Shown in pieces: positions 50,296 to 59,580 of a stretch of DNA of 64,000 nucleotides. Numbering within the stretch: position 1 is the stretch's first letter; each line of letters begins with the position of its first letter. The notes beneath the pieces are model-generated. The model had not been told where the DNA came from, ran no database searches, and saw only the letters and a list, made by a program, of their open reading frames with translations. Origin of the DNA: CAIRDP01 sp037134895 (GTDB lineage: Bacteria; Bacteroidota; Bacteroidia; Bacteroidales; FEN-979); assembly GCA_037134895.1 (NCBI GenBank), contig JBAXLI010000003.1:1-64000 (forward strand). Reading direction: 5' to 3'. The position numbers were made by a program, and so were the translations under genes.

Positions 50296-51567
50296 ATGAA
50301 ATTTAAACTGATATATCCCCGTTGGGAAAAACTTGAAGGACAAACCATTTTCAATCTTCCTCCTCACGGACCTGTGGTAATGGCTGCGGCCGTTCCCGAA
50401 GACATAACCATCGACTTCACCGATGAGAACGTAGAAGATATCGTCGTTGACGATTCTCCCGATCTCGTTGGTATTTCGATGATGCTTACGACGCAGGTCA
50501 AACGGGGCTGGAAGATCGCCGACCAATACCGTGCCCTGGGAAAAAAAGTGATCTTCGGAGGCATTTCTACTATGCTTCATGCCGAAGAGACCATGCTTCA
50601 TGCCGATTCTGTGTTCCTCGGCGAAGTGGAAGGCCGTCTGGATGAAGTGTTCGCCGATTTCAAAAAGAATGCTCTGAAGAAGGTTTATAATTTTCTTACC
50701 AAACCACCCGATATGGGCCTTATCGGCCCTGCCAGGCGGGACATCCTTAAGAAAGACCTTTATTACCATAAGGGTTTCAGGATGGTCGACCTGTTTCATG
50801 CTTCCCGGGGATGCATTTATGACTGCTATCCCTGTGCGGTTAGGTACCTCGGAGGCCGTGGATTCCGCCCACGCCCTATTGAACGCGTTGTTGAAGAACT
50901 TTCGCAGATGGATAACAACAGGCTGTTCATCGTCGACAACTCCCTGGCCCTTGATACAAAATGGGAAAAAGAACTTTTCAAAGCCATGATCCCGCTAAAG
51001 AAGAAATGGGTAAGCCATACTATTGAAGATAAAGACGACGTGCTTGACCTGGCTGCCCAGGCCGGGGCATGGTATGTGTACCAGGCTGTGTTCGACACCT
51101 CCGACTATATCAGGAATCGTGTGAAACAATACCATGATTATGGTATTGCCGTTGAAGGGACTATCCTGCTGGGACTCGACAACCAGACCGAAGATGATAT
51201 CAAACGACTTATCGATTTCCTGCTCGAGATTGACCTCGACCTGGCTGAATTCACGGTGCTTGCGCCCTTCCCTCATACCAAGGCTTACAGCGATCTTTTA
51301 AAACAGAACCGCATTTTCGACAAAGACTGGAATCATTACAACGCAGGCAAGGTGGTATATTATCCCAAGCATATGAGCCCCGAAAGGCTTTCAGAACTCT
51401 TTCAGTATGCCTGGGACACCTTTTATAAGGACGAACCCCAGACGATGAAAATGTTCAACCTGATCAATAAAGTGATGTCAAGGGAGATTGCCGACGGGAC
51501 CTACACACCACGCCGCCGCGATATCGCCAACCTCAGCTTCGGAAAACAAGTAACTGATATTGCTTAA
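50296..51567 (+). CDS. cobalamin-binding radical SAM protein (rSAM-5)
   Basis: A 423-residue protein. The B12-binding-type domain is short (about 1-125, DLVGISMMLTTQVKRG, VIFGGISTML, VFLGEVEGRLDE). Cluster ligands are Cys173, Cys177 and Cys180 in ASRGCIYDCYPC. The second half has the TIM-barrel text of the class and ends with a variable tail. It differs from rSAM-2 mainly in the loop around the cluster. Function is unknown; methyl transfer is plausible. Confidence 0.86.
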   Translation: MKFKLIYPRWEKLEGQTIFNLPPHGPVVMAAAVPEDITIDFTDENVEDIVVDDSPDLVGISMMLTTQVKRGWKIADQYRALGKKVIFGGISTMLHAEETMLHADSVFLGEVEGRLDEVFADFKKNALKKVYNFLTKPPDMGLIGPARRDILKKDLYYHKGFRMVDLFHASRGCIYDCYPCAVRYLGGRGFRPRPIERVVEELSQMDNNRLFIVDNSLALDTKWEKELFKAMIPLKKKWVSHTIEDKDDVLDLAAQAGAWYVYQAVFDTSDYIRNRVKQYHDYGIAVEGTILLGLDNQTEDDIKRLIDFLLEIDLDLAEFTVLAPFPHTKAYSDLLKQNRIFDKDWNHYNAGKVVYYPKHMSPERLSELFQYAWDTFYKDEPQTMKMFNLINKVMSREIADGTYTPRRRDIANLSFGKQVTDIA

Positions 51568-51571
51568 AACC

Positions 51572-51606
51572 CGTAATTCGTAACTCGTAACTCGTAATTC
51601 GTAACT
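51572..51606. repeat. five tandem heptamers between genes
   Basis: CGTAATT or CGTAACT repeated five times in the 44-bp gap after rSAM-5. It belongs to the same general kind of short intergenic repeat as those at 11403 and 38953. Confidence 0.75.
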
Positions 51607-51611
51607 AATAT

Positions 51612-51998
51612 ATGGAGACCAATCCCGCCTTCAACAAATACATGGACCGTTACTTCGATTATCTTGGGCATTGGGAAAGTCCGTCGAAATGCGGTTTGAA
51701 ACTGCTCAGGCGTAAAGACGGGAAAACCCTGGCTATTGCAACAGAGATCTACCGTCAGAACCCCGGTTCCCCGGTAACGGAGGTCGTTGCCACCCTTGCA
51801 ACCCAGGTACTGAAGATCAACGGACTCGAACCGGGTAATTTCATTTTTGTTGAACATACCCCCGACCTGGGCAGCAAACTCACCTTTTATGGAGAGACAT
51901 TCGACAAGGTTGACTTTGAGTGGGATGGTGATAATTTCTCAAACCCTGTATGGACAAGGCTTACAAATGAGGATGTTGACCGCATGATGGAAGAGTAA
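51612..51998 (+). CDS. hypothetical protein, 128 aa
   Basis: An acidic, soluble protein without signal peptide or recognised motif. It contains FVEHTPDLGSKLTFYGETFDKVDFEWD, which suggests beta strands. The gene lies between rSAM-5 and the TonB-dependent receptor in the same direction with short gaps, so it is probably part of the operon, but no role can be assigned. Confidence 0.6.
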   Translation: METNPAFNKYMDRYFDYLGHWESPSKCGLKLLRRKDGKTLAIATEIYRQNPGSPVTEVVATLATQVLKINGLEPGNFIFVEHTPDLGSKLTFYGETFDKVDFEWDGDNFSNPVWTRLTNEDVDRMMEE

Positions 51999-52018
51999 AT
52001 TCTCCATATCTTTACGGC

Positions 52019-54406
52019 ATGCACCAACTTTTTTACCGTTATTCTTTCTCTTTCCTTCTTTTTTTTCTCTTCCTGTTACTGAATGCGGATGAGGTTTCTG
52101 CACAACCCATACTAAGGTCTTCGGTCAAAGGCATAGTGCTTGATGCCTCCTCACTTGAGCCCCTGCCGGGTGCCAGTGTACAGCTTGTTGGCTCAACCCC
52201 TCCCCAGGCTTGTTCAACTGATGCTTCAGGCCGTTTCAGGCTGACAGGCATTCCTATAGGTAATGCCGAACTTAAAGCAAGCTTTATTGGTTATGCCACC
52301 GCTGTCACAGATCCCCTGGTCGTAAGCAGCGGCAAGGAGACAGATGTAACCATCTATCTTAAACAGACAGGCATCAACGGAAAAGAAGTTGAGGTGGTCG
52401 CAGGCAGGCAAAATGAAGTCATCAACCGTATGGCTTCGGTGAGCATTCGTCCGTTCAGCGTGGATGAGACTTTCAGGTTCCCGGGAACGTATAATGACCC
52501 TGCCAGGATGGCCCAGAATTTTGCTGGCGTAACTTCAGGAATTGACAACCGAAATGATATAATAGTCAGGGGTAACTCCCCTTCAGGACTGCAATGGAGG
52601 CTCGACGACATGGAGATCCCGAATCCAAACCATTTTGCTGCCGTTGGAACCACCGGCGGACCGGTGACCCTGATCAACGACAACCTGATGACCAACTCTG
52701 ATTTCCTCACAGGCTGCTTCCCCGCACAATATGGAAACACCACAGCCGGGGTTTTTGACATGAAACTAAAGACCGGCAACAGCGACCATAACGAATACTG
52801 GTTCGGGCTTGGCTGGAATGGGGTTGAATTCGGCTCCGAAGGTCCGTTCTCAAAGAAAAGCACAGCTTCGTACATCTTTGCCTACAGGATATCGATGCTG
52901 CAACTCCTGGGCTATGCAGGGGTAAAAATGGATGTGATCCCGCAGTACCAGGACTTCAGCATGAAGATAAACCTCCCTTTGAAAAAAGCGGGTATCCTCA
53001 CAATAACCGGGATCGGCGGACTGAGTTATATACAGCTTTTTGACAGCCGGAAACCACAATCAGGATGGATGTTCCCCGATTACGGAGAAGACATCGCCAA
53101 CGGTTCAAACCTCGGCGTGCTGGGGCTGACTCATCAGGCCACATTAAAACCGGGATTACGGATAAAAACCATGCTTTATGCCGTAGGTTCACTGGTTTAC
53201 ACTCAGATCGACACCTTCTCAAATGTCGCTACCACTCCTTCACTCTGGGCCGGGGAACGTAGCTCCGAAGTTAAACTCTCGTTTTCATCGAAGATCTTTA
53301 AAAAATTCAACCCAAAAACCTCGCTTGAAGCCGGACTGGGCTACGATCATTTTTTTATGCATTTCGCCGACAGCATGATGTTTAAAAGCGCTTTCCAGGT
53401 GCATACAGGAACAAAGGAACAAATGGATTTTCTAAGGGCTTATGGCCAGGTGCTTCAAAGCCTTTCAGGTTCTGCCGACCTTACAGCAGGAGTTTATGGA
53501 TCATGGCTGCCGATGAATAACTCATGGGCCCTGGAACCCAGGATTGGCCTTGACTGGAGGATATCCGAAAAACACGCACTTGGTTTCGGAGCCGGGCTCT
53601 ACAGCCAGATGCCTCAGCATGTCGTATATTTCCAGATCAACAGGCTGCCTGGCAACATAATCCTTCAGCCGAACCGCAACCTCGATTTTATGAGGTCGTT
53701 CCAATCGGCGCTTTCCTACGATTTTAAACCAGTGGGCAAACTGCATTTTAAAACAGAGGTGTATTACCAGTACCTTTACAATCTTCCCGTAAAGCAGAAT
53801 ATCCCCCAATACTCACTCATCAACGAAGGCCATGACTTCTTCCTAAACAGGCAGTATTCCGACAGCCTGGTGAACAATGGGACCGGACAGAATTACGGCA
53901 TAGAGTTCACCTTTGAAAAGTATTATGGTAAACAGTATTATTTCCTGCTCACTGCATCTGCCTTCCGCTCTGAATATACGGCCTGGGATGGTGTGCAAAG
54001 AAGTTCGGCTTTCGGCGTGAATTATGTTTTGAATGCTGTGGGCGGATATGATTTCGTGATTGGCAAACGACGCTGGGGTGTTTTATCGGTCGGCCTCAGA
54101 GCAACCTATGCCGGGGGCAATCCGTATGTGCCGTTTGATGTTAATGCCACGATGGCCTCAGGTGAAACCATGATGGACTGGCCCGCTTCCTTTACGGTGA
54201 ATTATCCCGACTATAAGAGAGCTTCCCTGAGGTTCGGGCTTAAAAGGAATCTTCCGGGTTATAATGTTGAATTTATTCTTGACCTGCAGTACCGTACAAA
54301 TTATACAAACGTTTACCTTCAAAGGATCGATCCGAAAACAGGTGAGATCCGGGACTTTTTCAATATGGGATTTTTCCCAATGGTCACCTGGAGAATTCAG
54401 TTTTAA
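52019..54406 (+). CDS. TonB-dependent outer membrane receptor with CarboxypepD_reg-like domain
   Basis: A 795-residue outer-membrane protein. A signal peptide (about 1-28) is followed by a carboxypeptidase-regulatory-like beta domain (about 34-115, VKGIVLDASSLEPLPGASV and FIGYATA), a plug domain (about 130-240, with NDIIVRGNSPSGLQWRLD) and a beta barrel ending in an aromatic residue (ITWRIQF-like terminus). It is of the type common in Bacteroidota and may move the product or a building block across the outer membrane. It is not paired with SusD. Confidence 0.9.
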   Translation: MHQLFYRYSFSFLLFFLFLLLNADEVSAQPILRSSVKGIVLDASSLEPLPGASVQLVGSTPPQACSTDASGRFRLTGIPIGNAELKASFIGYATAVTDPLVVSSGKETDVTIYLKQTGINGKEVEVVAGRQNEVINRMASVSIRPFSVDETFRFPGTYNDPARMAQNFAGVTSGIDNRNDIIVRGNSPSGLQWRLDDMEIPNPNHFAAVGTTGGPVTLINDNLMTNSDFLTGCFPAQYGNTTAGVFDMKLKTGNSDHNEYWFGLGWNGVEFGSEGPFSKKSTASYIFAYRISMLQLLGYAGVKMDVIPQYQDFSMKINLPLKKAGILTITGIGGLSYIQLFDSRKPQSGWMFPDYGEDIANGSNLGVLGLTHQATLKPGLRIKTMLYAVGSLVYTQIDTFSNVATTPSLWAGERSSEVKLSFSSKIFKKFNPKTSLEAGLGYDHFFMHFADSMMFKSAFQVHTGTKEQMDFLRAYGQVLQSLSGSADLTAGVYGSWLPMNNSWALEPRIGLDWRISEKHALGFGAGLYSQMPQHVVYFQINRLPGNIILQPNRNLDFMRSFQSALSYDFKPVGKLHFKTEVYYQYLYNLPVKQNIPQYSLINEGHDFFLNRQYSDSLVNNGTGQNYGIEFTFEKYYGKQYYFLLTASAFRSEYTAWDGVQRSSAFGVNYVLNAVGGYDFVIGKRRWGVLSVGLRATYAGGNPYVPFDVNATMASGETMMDWPASFTVNYPDYKRASLRFGLKRNLPGYNVEFILDLQYRTNYTNVYLQRIDPKTGEIRDFFNMGFFPMVTWRIQF

Positions 54407-54416
54407 ATGTGAGGCT

Positions 54417-55508
54417 ATGAACAAGCAGCAAAAACTTCCACCCTATTTCCTGGTAAAGATCCTCGGACAATTCAGGGATCTCCTCTTGAAACTTAACAGG
54501 AAACTGTTTCCGGGTTCAGTCGTACTTTATGAACAGTTCCAGGCGTTCTGGCTGATGCAGCCGCTGTATATTGCTGCTAAACTCGATATCGCAGGCTTTC
54601 TTAAAAACGGTCCGCTTACAGTGGAAGAACTTGCCAGGCTCAGCAGTTCAGATCCTGCTGCTTTATACAGGATTATGAGGGCCCTGGCTTCTTCAGGAAT
54701 CTTCAGGGAAAATGAAGGAAAACGGTTTGGCCAGAATTCCCGCTCACGCGCCTTGCTCGAGGGTGATGGCAGCATGAGGCATATGATCATTCACCACCTG
54801 GGACAGATCAACTGGTCGGCAAACGCCAACCTGCTGCATACTGTTAAAACCGGGGAGAATGCGTTTACAAACCTCTACGGCACCGATATCTATCCATACC
54901 TTCAGAAAGACACCGATGAACTCAAACGTTTTGAAAAGTCGATGAACGATCTTTCAGCCCTGGCAATGGGCCCGGTACTTTCACGCTACGATTTCGGAAA
55001 ATTCAACACAATTGCCGATATCGGCGGAGGTGAGGGCATGCTCCTGGCTGGTATTGTCGAACAATCAAAACGGGCTAAAGGAATTCTTTTTGACCTGCCC
55101 GAAAATCATAACAAGGCAGAAGACTTTATTAAGGCAGCAGGACTGAGCCAAAGGATAAGCTATGTTCCCGGGAGTTTTCTTGAACCGTTTTCTCTTGAGG
55201 CAGACCTGTATATCATGAAGAACGTACTTCATAACTGGGACGATGAACATTGTTGCCTGATCCTGGAAAACCTTCGAAGGAACATGAATAAAGGCTCCAT
55301 ATTGCTTGTTCTTGAACTGGTAGTGCCCGGTCCGGGTGTGGCATCCTATGCAAAAATGGTCGACATACAGATGCTTTCAACCATGCCGGGCGGCAGGGAG
55401 AGAACCGGGAAGGAATATGCTTCCCTTCTAAGTAAGTCTGGCCTCGGGCTGAAGCGTATCATACCCACCATAGCTCCATTGTCTATCCTCGAAACTTCGG
55501 TGGAATAG
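54417..55508 (+). CDS. SAM-dependent O-methyltransferase
   Basis: A 363-residue protein of the plant-like/hydroxyindole O-methyltransferase family. The N-terminal dimerisation domain has YIAAKLDIAGFLKNGPLTVEELA (51-73), the SAM motif is IADIGGGEGMLL (199-210), and the catalytic His272 is in KNVLHNWDDEH. The start at 54417 follows the receptor stop by ten bases. It probably methylates the phenolic hydroxyl of the aryl head group supplied by tyrosine ammonia-lyase. Confidence 0.88.
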   Translation: MNKQQKLPPYFLVKILGQFRDLLLKLNRKLFPGSVVLYEQFQAFWLMQPLYIAAKLDIAGFLKNGPLTVEELARLSSSDPAALYRIMRALASSGIFRENEGKRFGQNSRSRALLEGDGSMRHMIIHHLGQINWSANANLLHTVKTGENAFTNLYGTDIYPYLQKDTDELKRFEKSMNDLSALAMGPVLSRYDFGKFNTIADIGGGEGMLLAGIVEQSKRAKGILFDLPENHNKAEDFIKAAGLSQRISYVPGSFLEPFSLEADLYIMKNVLHNWDDEHCCLILENLRRNMNKGSILLVLELVVPGPGVASYAKMVDIQMLSTMPGGRERTGKEYASLLSKSGLGLKRIIPTIAPLSILETSVE

Positions 55509-55518
55509 TTAACTTTGC

Positions 55519-56712
55519 ATGATGAAGAAACTCCTTTTTTCGGCAAAAAAAGAAGTACTGCTTATTGTCAGGGACCTACCCGGACTTCTCATCCTTTTCC
55601 TGATGCCTGTTTTGCTGATGACTGTGGTCATCATGGCCCAGGAATATACCCTGAAGAACCAGTCAGGCAAAACGAAGATACTCTTCATTAACGACAGTCA
55701 GTCAGATTTCTCCCAAACTTTAAGAAAAAATCTTGTCAGCAGCGGCTTTTTTGAGACCGACACCCTCTTTAACAGTTTAGCTATTAATAAGGCATCAGCC
55801 ACTGCATTGATCAGCTCGGGGAAATACCAGCTTGGCCTATTCCTGGGGCCGGGTGATTCGGCTTTTGAGATCATCACTGATCCTGCTCTTTCAGGTCCGT
55901 ACAGGGCAAACATTGTCACTCCCCTGAAGTACCTTGTAAAGGCCACCCAGACCAGGAATATCATCGAAAACATGCTTGCAGGATCCGCAGGCGAGATGAA
56001 GCCCATGATCGATAAAACCATTGAAGAAGCCAGCCTGAAGCTTCCTCCGGTCCAGGAAACCCTTGCCGGATCAGAAACTGCGGAGATCAGGCCCACCGCA
56101 ATACAGAATATAGTGCCCGGATTTATCCTGTTTGCTATGTTCTTTGTGGTGATACCGTTGGCAGCCAGTATTATCAACGAAAAAAACGAGGGGGCTTTTC
56201 AGCGGTTGCGCACTCTTCCCGTAGGGCTCGGTGTGATCCTGGGATCAAAGGTCCTGGTATATTTCGTTGTCTGCCTCGTCCAGTTTTTCCTTATGATGCT
56301 TGTGGGTCTCTGGGTTTTTCCTCATTTTCTCGACCTGCCTCCCTTGCAGCTTGGCCATAATATTCCTGCCATTCTTTTTGCAACCGCAGCATCAGCATTA
56401 GCTGCAATCGGCTTCGGCATCCTTGTGGGATCATCCTCAGGAACGATGGCCCAGGCCTCACTTTTCGGATCGGTCATGGTGGTACTGCTTGGTGTGATCA
56501 GCGGAACCTTTCTCCCGGTACACGTGATGCCAAAAGCAATTCAGGCTGTCAGCCTGATCTCACCTATGCGCTGGGGTATCGATAACTACCTCGACGTTTT
56601 CATCCGAGGTGGCGGTATTATCAGTATCTTACCCCGAAGCCTGATGCTCTTTGCCTTTTTCGTTTTTGCATTGATCAGCAGCATTTATATTTTTGCATTG
56701 AGAAAAGTTTAA
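55519..56712 (+). CDS. ABC-2 type permease, second copy
   Basis: A 397-residue permease with one N-terminal membrane segment (about 22-40), an extracytoplasmic domain and five or six helices from about 195 on. It is paralogous to the permease at 19387 (LLIVRDLPGLLILFLMP here, LILVRDLAGLIMLFVMP there, and INEKNEGAFQRL before the helix cluster). No ATPase gene is nearby, so it may use the ATPase at 18617, possibly as the second half of a heteromeric transporter. Confidence 0.88.
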   Translation: MMKKLLFSAKKEVLLIVRDLPGLLILFLMPVLLMTVVIMAQEYTLKNQSGKTKILFINDSQSDFSQTLRKNLVSSGFFETDTLFNSLAINKASATALISSGKYQLGLFLGPGDSAFEIITDPALSGPYRANIVTPLKYLVKATQTRNIIENMLAGSAGEMKPMIDKTIEEASLKLPPVQETLAGSETAEIRPTAIQNIVPGFILFAMFFVVIPLAASIINEKNEGAFQRLRTLPVGLGVILGSKVLVYFVVCLVQFFLMMLVGLWVFPHFLDLPPLQLGHNIPAILFATAASALAAIGFGILVGSSSGTMAQASLFGSVMVVLLGVISGTFLPVHVMPKAIQAVSLISPMRWGIDNYLDVFIRGGGIISILPRSLMLFAFFVFALISSIYIFALRKV

Positions 56713-56732
56713 TTTTCAAACGGAAACACTGA

Positions 56733-57143
56733 ATGAAGGAAAAGGATGGAATTTCGGATTGCCCCGAGCAACAGCTCATCCTGTATGTTGAAAAGGAAGA
56801 CGGGAAATATGAGGCGATACAGACGGGATCTTATCTTTCGGCCAACTATCTCGATGATTATTTTCTGAAAAGGAATAATCTGGAAAAAGCGCTCCGCGAA
56901 AGAATTGAACGGGGAGAGATCAATGCTCTTGAGTATTACATGGTACTCGAAGACCTTACACTCTCCGAACTTGCAGCCCGGGTCGGGCTGATGAAATGGA
57001 GGGTAAGGAAACACCTGAAGCCTGGGAATTTTTCAAAGATCAGCCAGGCTATGCTCATGAAATACTCGAAAGTATTTAACGTCCCTGCTGATGAGATCAT
57101 AAAAATTCAGTCGGCATACAGAAAGCAACCAAATGATCATTGA
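56733..57143 (+). CDS. small XRE-like helix-turn-helix protein, module copy 3
   Basis: A 136-residue paralogue of those at 15712 and 17177. The helix-turn-helix is clearest here: LTLSELAARVGLMKWRVRKH, then LKPGNFSKI and LMKYSKVFNVPADEII. The N-terminal half differs from the other copies. Its last 11 bases overlap the start of the BtrH-like gene at 57133. As in copies 1 and 2 an ABC permease gene lies nearby, so the whole neighbourhood, not only the pair, may have been duplicated. Confidence 0.75.
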   Translation: MKEKDGISDCPEQQLILYVEKEDGKYEAIQTGSYLSANYLDDYFLKRNNLEKALRERIERGEINALEYYMVLEDLTLSELAARVGLMKWRVRKHLKPGNFSKISQAMLMKYSKVFNVPADEIIKIQSAYRKQPNDH

Positions 57144-58140
57144 TAATTACCACCATAAAATGGCCGCCCATTGTGAATCGGGCTCCATTACTTCATTGCT
57201 TAACCATAAAGGTCTTCAGATCACCGAGCCCATGGTGTTCGGGATTTCAAGCGGGATTTTTTTCGGGTATTTCCATAAAATGAAGTCATTTGCATTTCCA
57301 ACTTTCATCGTGAGGAACAAGCCCGGACAAATGAGAAAGAACCTTGAGAAAAGGATTGGAGTAAAATTTCATACCAGGGATTTCAGGGACCTCACGAAAG
57401 GGCAGGTGGCACTTGACAGCCTGATATCACAGGGCATTCCAACTGCTGCCCAGGTTGATATGTTTTACCTCGATTACGTGCCTTCATGGGAGAGGGTCCA
57501 TATCAATGTGCATTTCCTGGTCGCGATAGGAAAGGAAGGCGAGACTTACAAAGTCAGTGACAGTTATTTTCCGAAACCTGTTGACCTGCCTGTTGCTTCG
57601 ATGAACAACGCAAGGTTCGCGACCGGGAGCATGTCGCCCAAAGGGTTCATCTTTTACCCTGAATTCGTTCCCGCGTCTTTCGATTACGACAAAGCCATCC
57701 GCAAAGGAATAAAAAAAGCCTGTTTTTACATGCTTAAGCTTCCGATTCCCTTCCTGGGTATCAAAGGCATGCGGATGTTCTCGAAAAAGATAACCGAATG
57801 GCCTTCGCTGGCAAGGGATACCGAGCATCTCTCGCATGAGGTCATGAAAATAAACATCCTGCTTGAGGACCAGGGTACCGGCGGAGCCGGATTCAGGTTT
57901 ATGTATGCAACTTTCCTGCAGCAGGCCTCTGAGATAGTAAAGAAGCCCGAATTTAAGGAGCTTGCGAAGGAACTTATGGAGATCGGGGACGGATGGAGGG
58001 AATTTTCGCTTTTTGCAGCGAGGATAGGTAAAAACCGCGACCTTGGTCCCGATAAATTTCTGCAGCTTAGCAAGCTGATTGCACAAAGGGCGGATAAGGA
58101 AGAAGATTTTTTCAAACGATTATCAAACGCAGTTAAATAA
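57133..58140 (+). CDS. BtrH-like Cys/His/Asp acyltransferase or peptidase, copy 3
   Basis: A 335-residue paralogue of the proteins at 16115 and 17595. The nucleophile is Cys14 in KMAAHCESGSITSLL, with a His in HINVHFLVAIG and an Asp in KVSDSYF. The PEYRMHYNMHNMVV text of copies 1 and 2 is replaced by PSWERVHINVHFLVA, so it is the most divergent copy. It is followed after ten bases by a carrier-protein gene, which supports the idea that these proteins act on carrier-bound acyl groups. Confidence 0.78.
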   Translation: MIIDNYHHKMAAHCESGSITSLLNHKGLQITEPMVFGISSGIFFGYFHKMKSFAFPTFIVRNKPGQMRKNLEKRIGVKFHTRDFRDLTKGQVALDSLISQGIPTAAQVDMFYLDYVPSWERVHINVHFLVAIGKEGETYKVSDSYFPKPVDLPVASMNNARFATGSMSPKGFIFYPEFVPASFDYDKAIRKGIKKACFYMLKLPIPFLGIKGMRMFSKKITEWPSLARDTEHLSHEVMKINILLEDQGTGGAGFRFMYATFLQQASEIVKKPEFKELAKELMEIGDGWREFSLFAARIGKNRDLGPDKFLQLSKLIAQRADKEEDFFKRLSNAVK

Positions 58141-58150
58141 CCCCATATAA

Positions 58151-58435
58151 ATGAACCAGGAACCGACCGAAGAACTGAGGACAGAGATCAAGGTTCTCAT
58201 CATGGAAACACTTGGCATTTCAGGGATCAGCCCTGAGGAAATAGATAATGACAAACCCTTGTTTGGCGGGGAGAATGTTCTGACCCTCGATTCAGTCGAT
58301 GCACTCGAAATCATTATGGCTATTCAGAGGAAATATAACCTGAGGATAGCCGATCAGAACCTGGCCCGTTCTGTGATCCGGTCTGTCAACACCATTGCCG
58401 AGTTTCTTGTTGCTGAACAGGGTAAGCAGGCCTGA
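58151..58435 (+). CDS. acyl carrier protein (ACP-4)
   Basis: A 94-residue carrier protein with attachment Ser48 in VLTLDSVDALEII. FGGENVLTLDS is typical of the aryl polyene-type carrier proteins. It sits between the third BtrH-like gene and the sulfotransferase, so one of these may use it as acyl donor or substrate. Confidence 0.9.
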   Translation: MNQEPTEELRTEIKVLIMETLGISGISPEEIDNDKPLFGGENVLTLDSVDALEIIMAIQRKYNLRIADQNLARSVIRSVNTIAEFLVAEQGKQA

Positions 58436-58445
58436 TGAAACCGAA

Positions 58446-59528
58446 ATGAAGCACTCCTACCTCACTGCCGGAATGACCTTAGGCCGGCTTGTTTCCGTTA
58501 TTTTGGGAAACAGGCTAAACCTGAGTGTAAAGAACCTGTCGCGGTTACTCTTCCTGTTTCAGAGTTCCCTCTGGTCAAGCATTTTCGCATTTATCGAGGA
58601 TGTGAGGTTTAGTAAGCAGATCAATATCGCACCGGTTCCCGAAAATCCCGTGTTTATCATTGGCCACTGGCGCACCGGAACTACATTATTGTTCAAGCTT
58701 ATGAGTATGGATGAGCAATTTACTGCCCCTACCCTGTTCCAGGTGGCCGAACCAGACAGCATGCTCACCTCATATTCCTATTATAAACCAATCATGAAAG
58801 CCCTGGTCAAAAAAACCAGGCCCATGGACAATGTAAAGATTGGCATGGATGAGCCGCAGGAGGATGAATATGCAATCTACCGGCTGACCGGCTCCTCTCC
58901 ATTGGAGGAGCTTGTGTTCCCCTGCTCAAAAAAGTATTTTGTTGAAACCTGGCTTCAGTCAGGGCATTCCGAAAAAGAAGGAAAACTGCTGAAGAACCAG
59001 CTTACAATGTTTTACAAAAAAGTACTTTACCGGAAGCCCGGGATATTACTTTCAAAAAATCCTTTTCATTCTTTCAGGATCAAGCTTTTACGTGAGGCAT
59101 TTCCCGGTGCCAGGTTTATTCAGATACATCGTAATCCCTGCTGCGTCGTGCCTTCAACTATGAACATGTGGAATATCCTGCAGGTTGAAAACAGCCTGAA
59201 CAATATGGTGCATAAACATACGGCTGCCGAGGTTTCTGCACTTTTAAAAAAGCTGATAGCGCAGATAGACGCTGATAAAGCTGCTTTACCGGCGGGATGC
59301 TATGCGGAAATAAAGTTTGAAGACCTGGAGATGGAAACTGTTGGAGTGGTCAGAAGCCTGTATGCATCCCTCGGACTTGAGTTCACCACTGGGTTTGAAC
59401 AAAAGATCAGGGATTATATGGAATCCAGCAGGGATTTCAGGAAAAACAACTTCAGTCTTCCCGCAAACGATAGTGTATTGATCAATGATGAACTTAAAGA
59501 CCATATGCAGAAGTATTCTTATTGCTGA
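58446..59528 (+). CDS. sulfotransferase family protein
   Basis: A 360-residue protein with the PAPS 5'-phosphosulfate loop IIGHWRTGTTLLF (71-83) and the 3'-phosphate motif in RFIQIHRNPCCVVPSTMNMW. The N-terminal 50 residues are hydrophobic and may associate with the membrane. The start at 58446 follows the carrier protein by ten bases. It could sulfate a hydroxyl of the product or of a lipid, which would make the product anionic. This is not a standard flexirubin gene in my memory, though such sulfotransferases are found in some clusters of the type. Confidence 0.82.
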   Translation: MKHSYLTAGMTLGRLVSVILGNRLNLSVKNLSRLLFLFQSSLWSSIFAFIEDVRFSKQINIAPVPENPVFIIGHWRTGTTLLFKLMSMDEQFTAPTLFQVAEPDSMLTSYSYYKPIMKALVKKTRPMDNVKIGMDEPQEDEYAIYRLTGSSPLEELVFPCSKKYFVETWLQSGHSEKEGKLLKNQLTMFYKKVLYRKPGILLSKNPFHSFRIKLLREAFPGARFIQIHRNPCCVVPSTMNMWNILQVENSLNNMVHKHTAAEVSALLKKLIAQIDADKAALPAGCYAEIKFEDLEMETVGVVRSLYASLGLEFTTGFEQKIRDYMESSRDFRKNNFSLPANDSVLINDELKDHMQKYSYC

Positions 59529-59536
59529 TTCATTCG

Positions 59537-59544
59537 TATATTTG
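59537..59544 (+). promoter_or_regulatory. -7 box before the barrel protein
   Basis: TATATTTG fits TAnnTTTG, 36 bp before the ATG at 59581. Confidence 0.4.
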
Positions 59545-59580
59545 CAATAGCAGGTACCCAAAACCGAAAAAATTCAGTAT

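Noticed and set aside
55510..55517. TAACTTTG as promoter of the second ABC permease
   Set aside because: It ends one base before the start codon and lies in a ten-base gap of a tight operon; a chance match is more likely.
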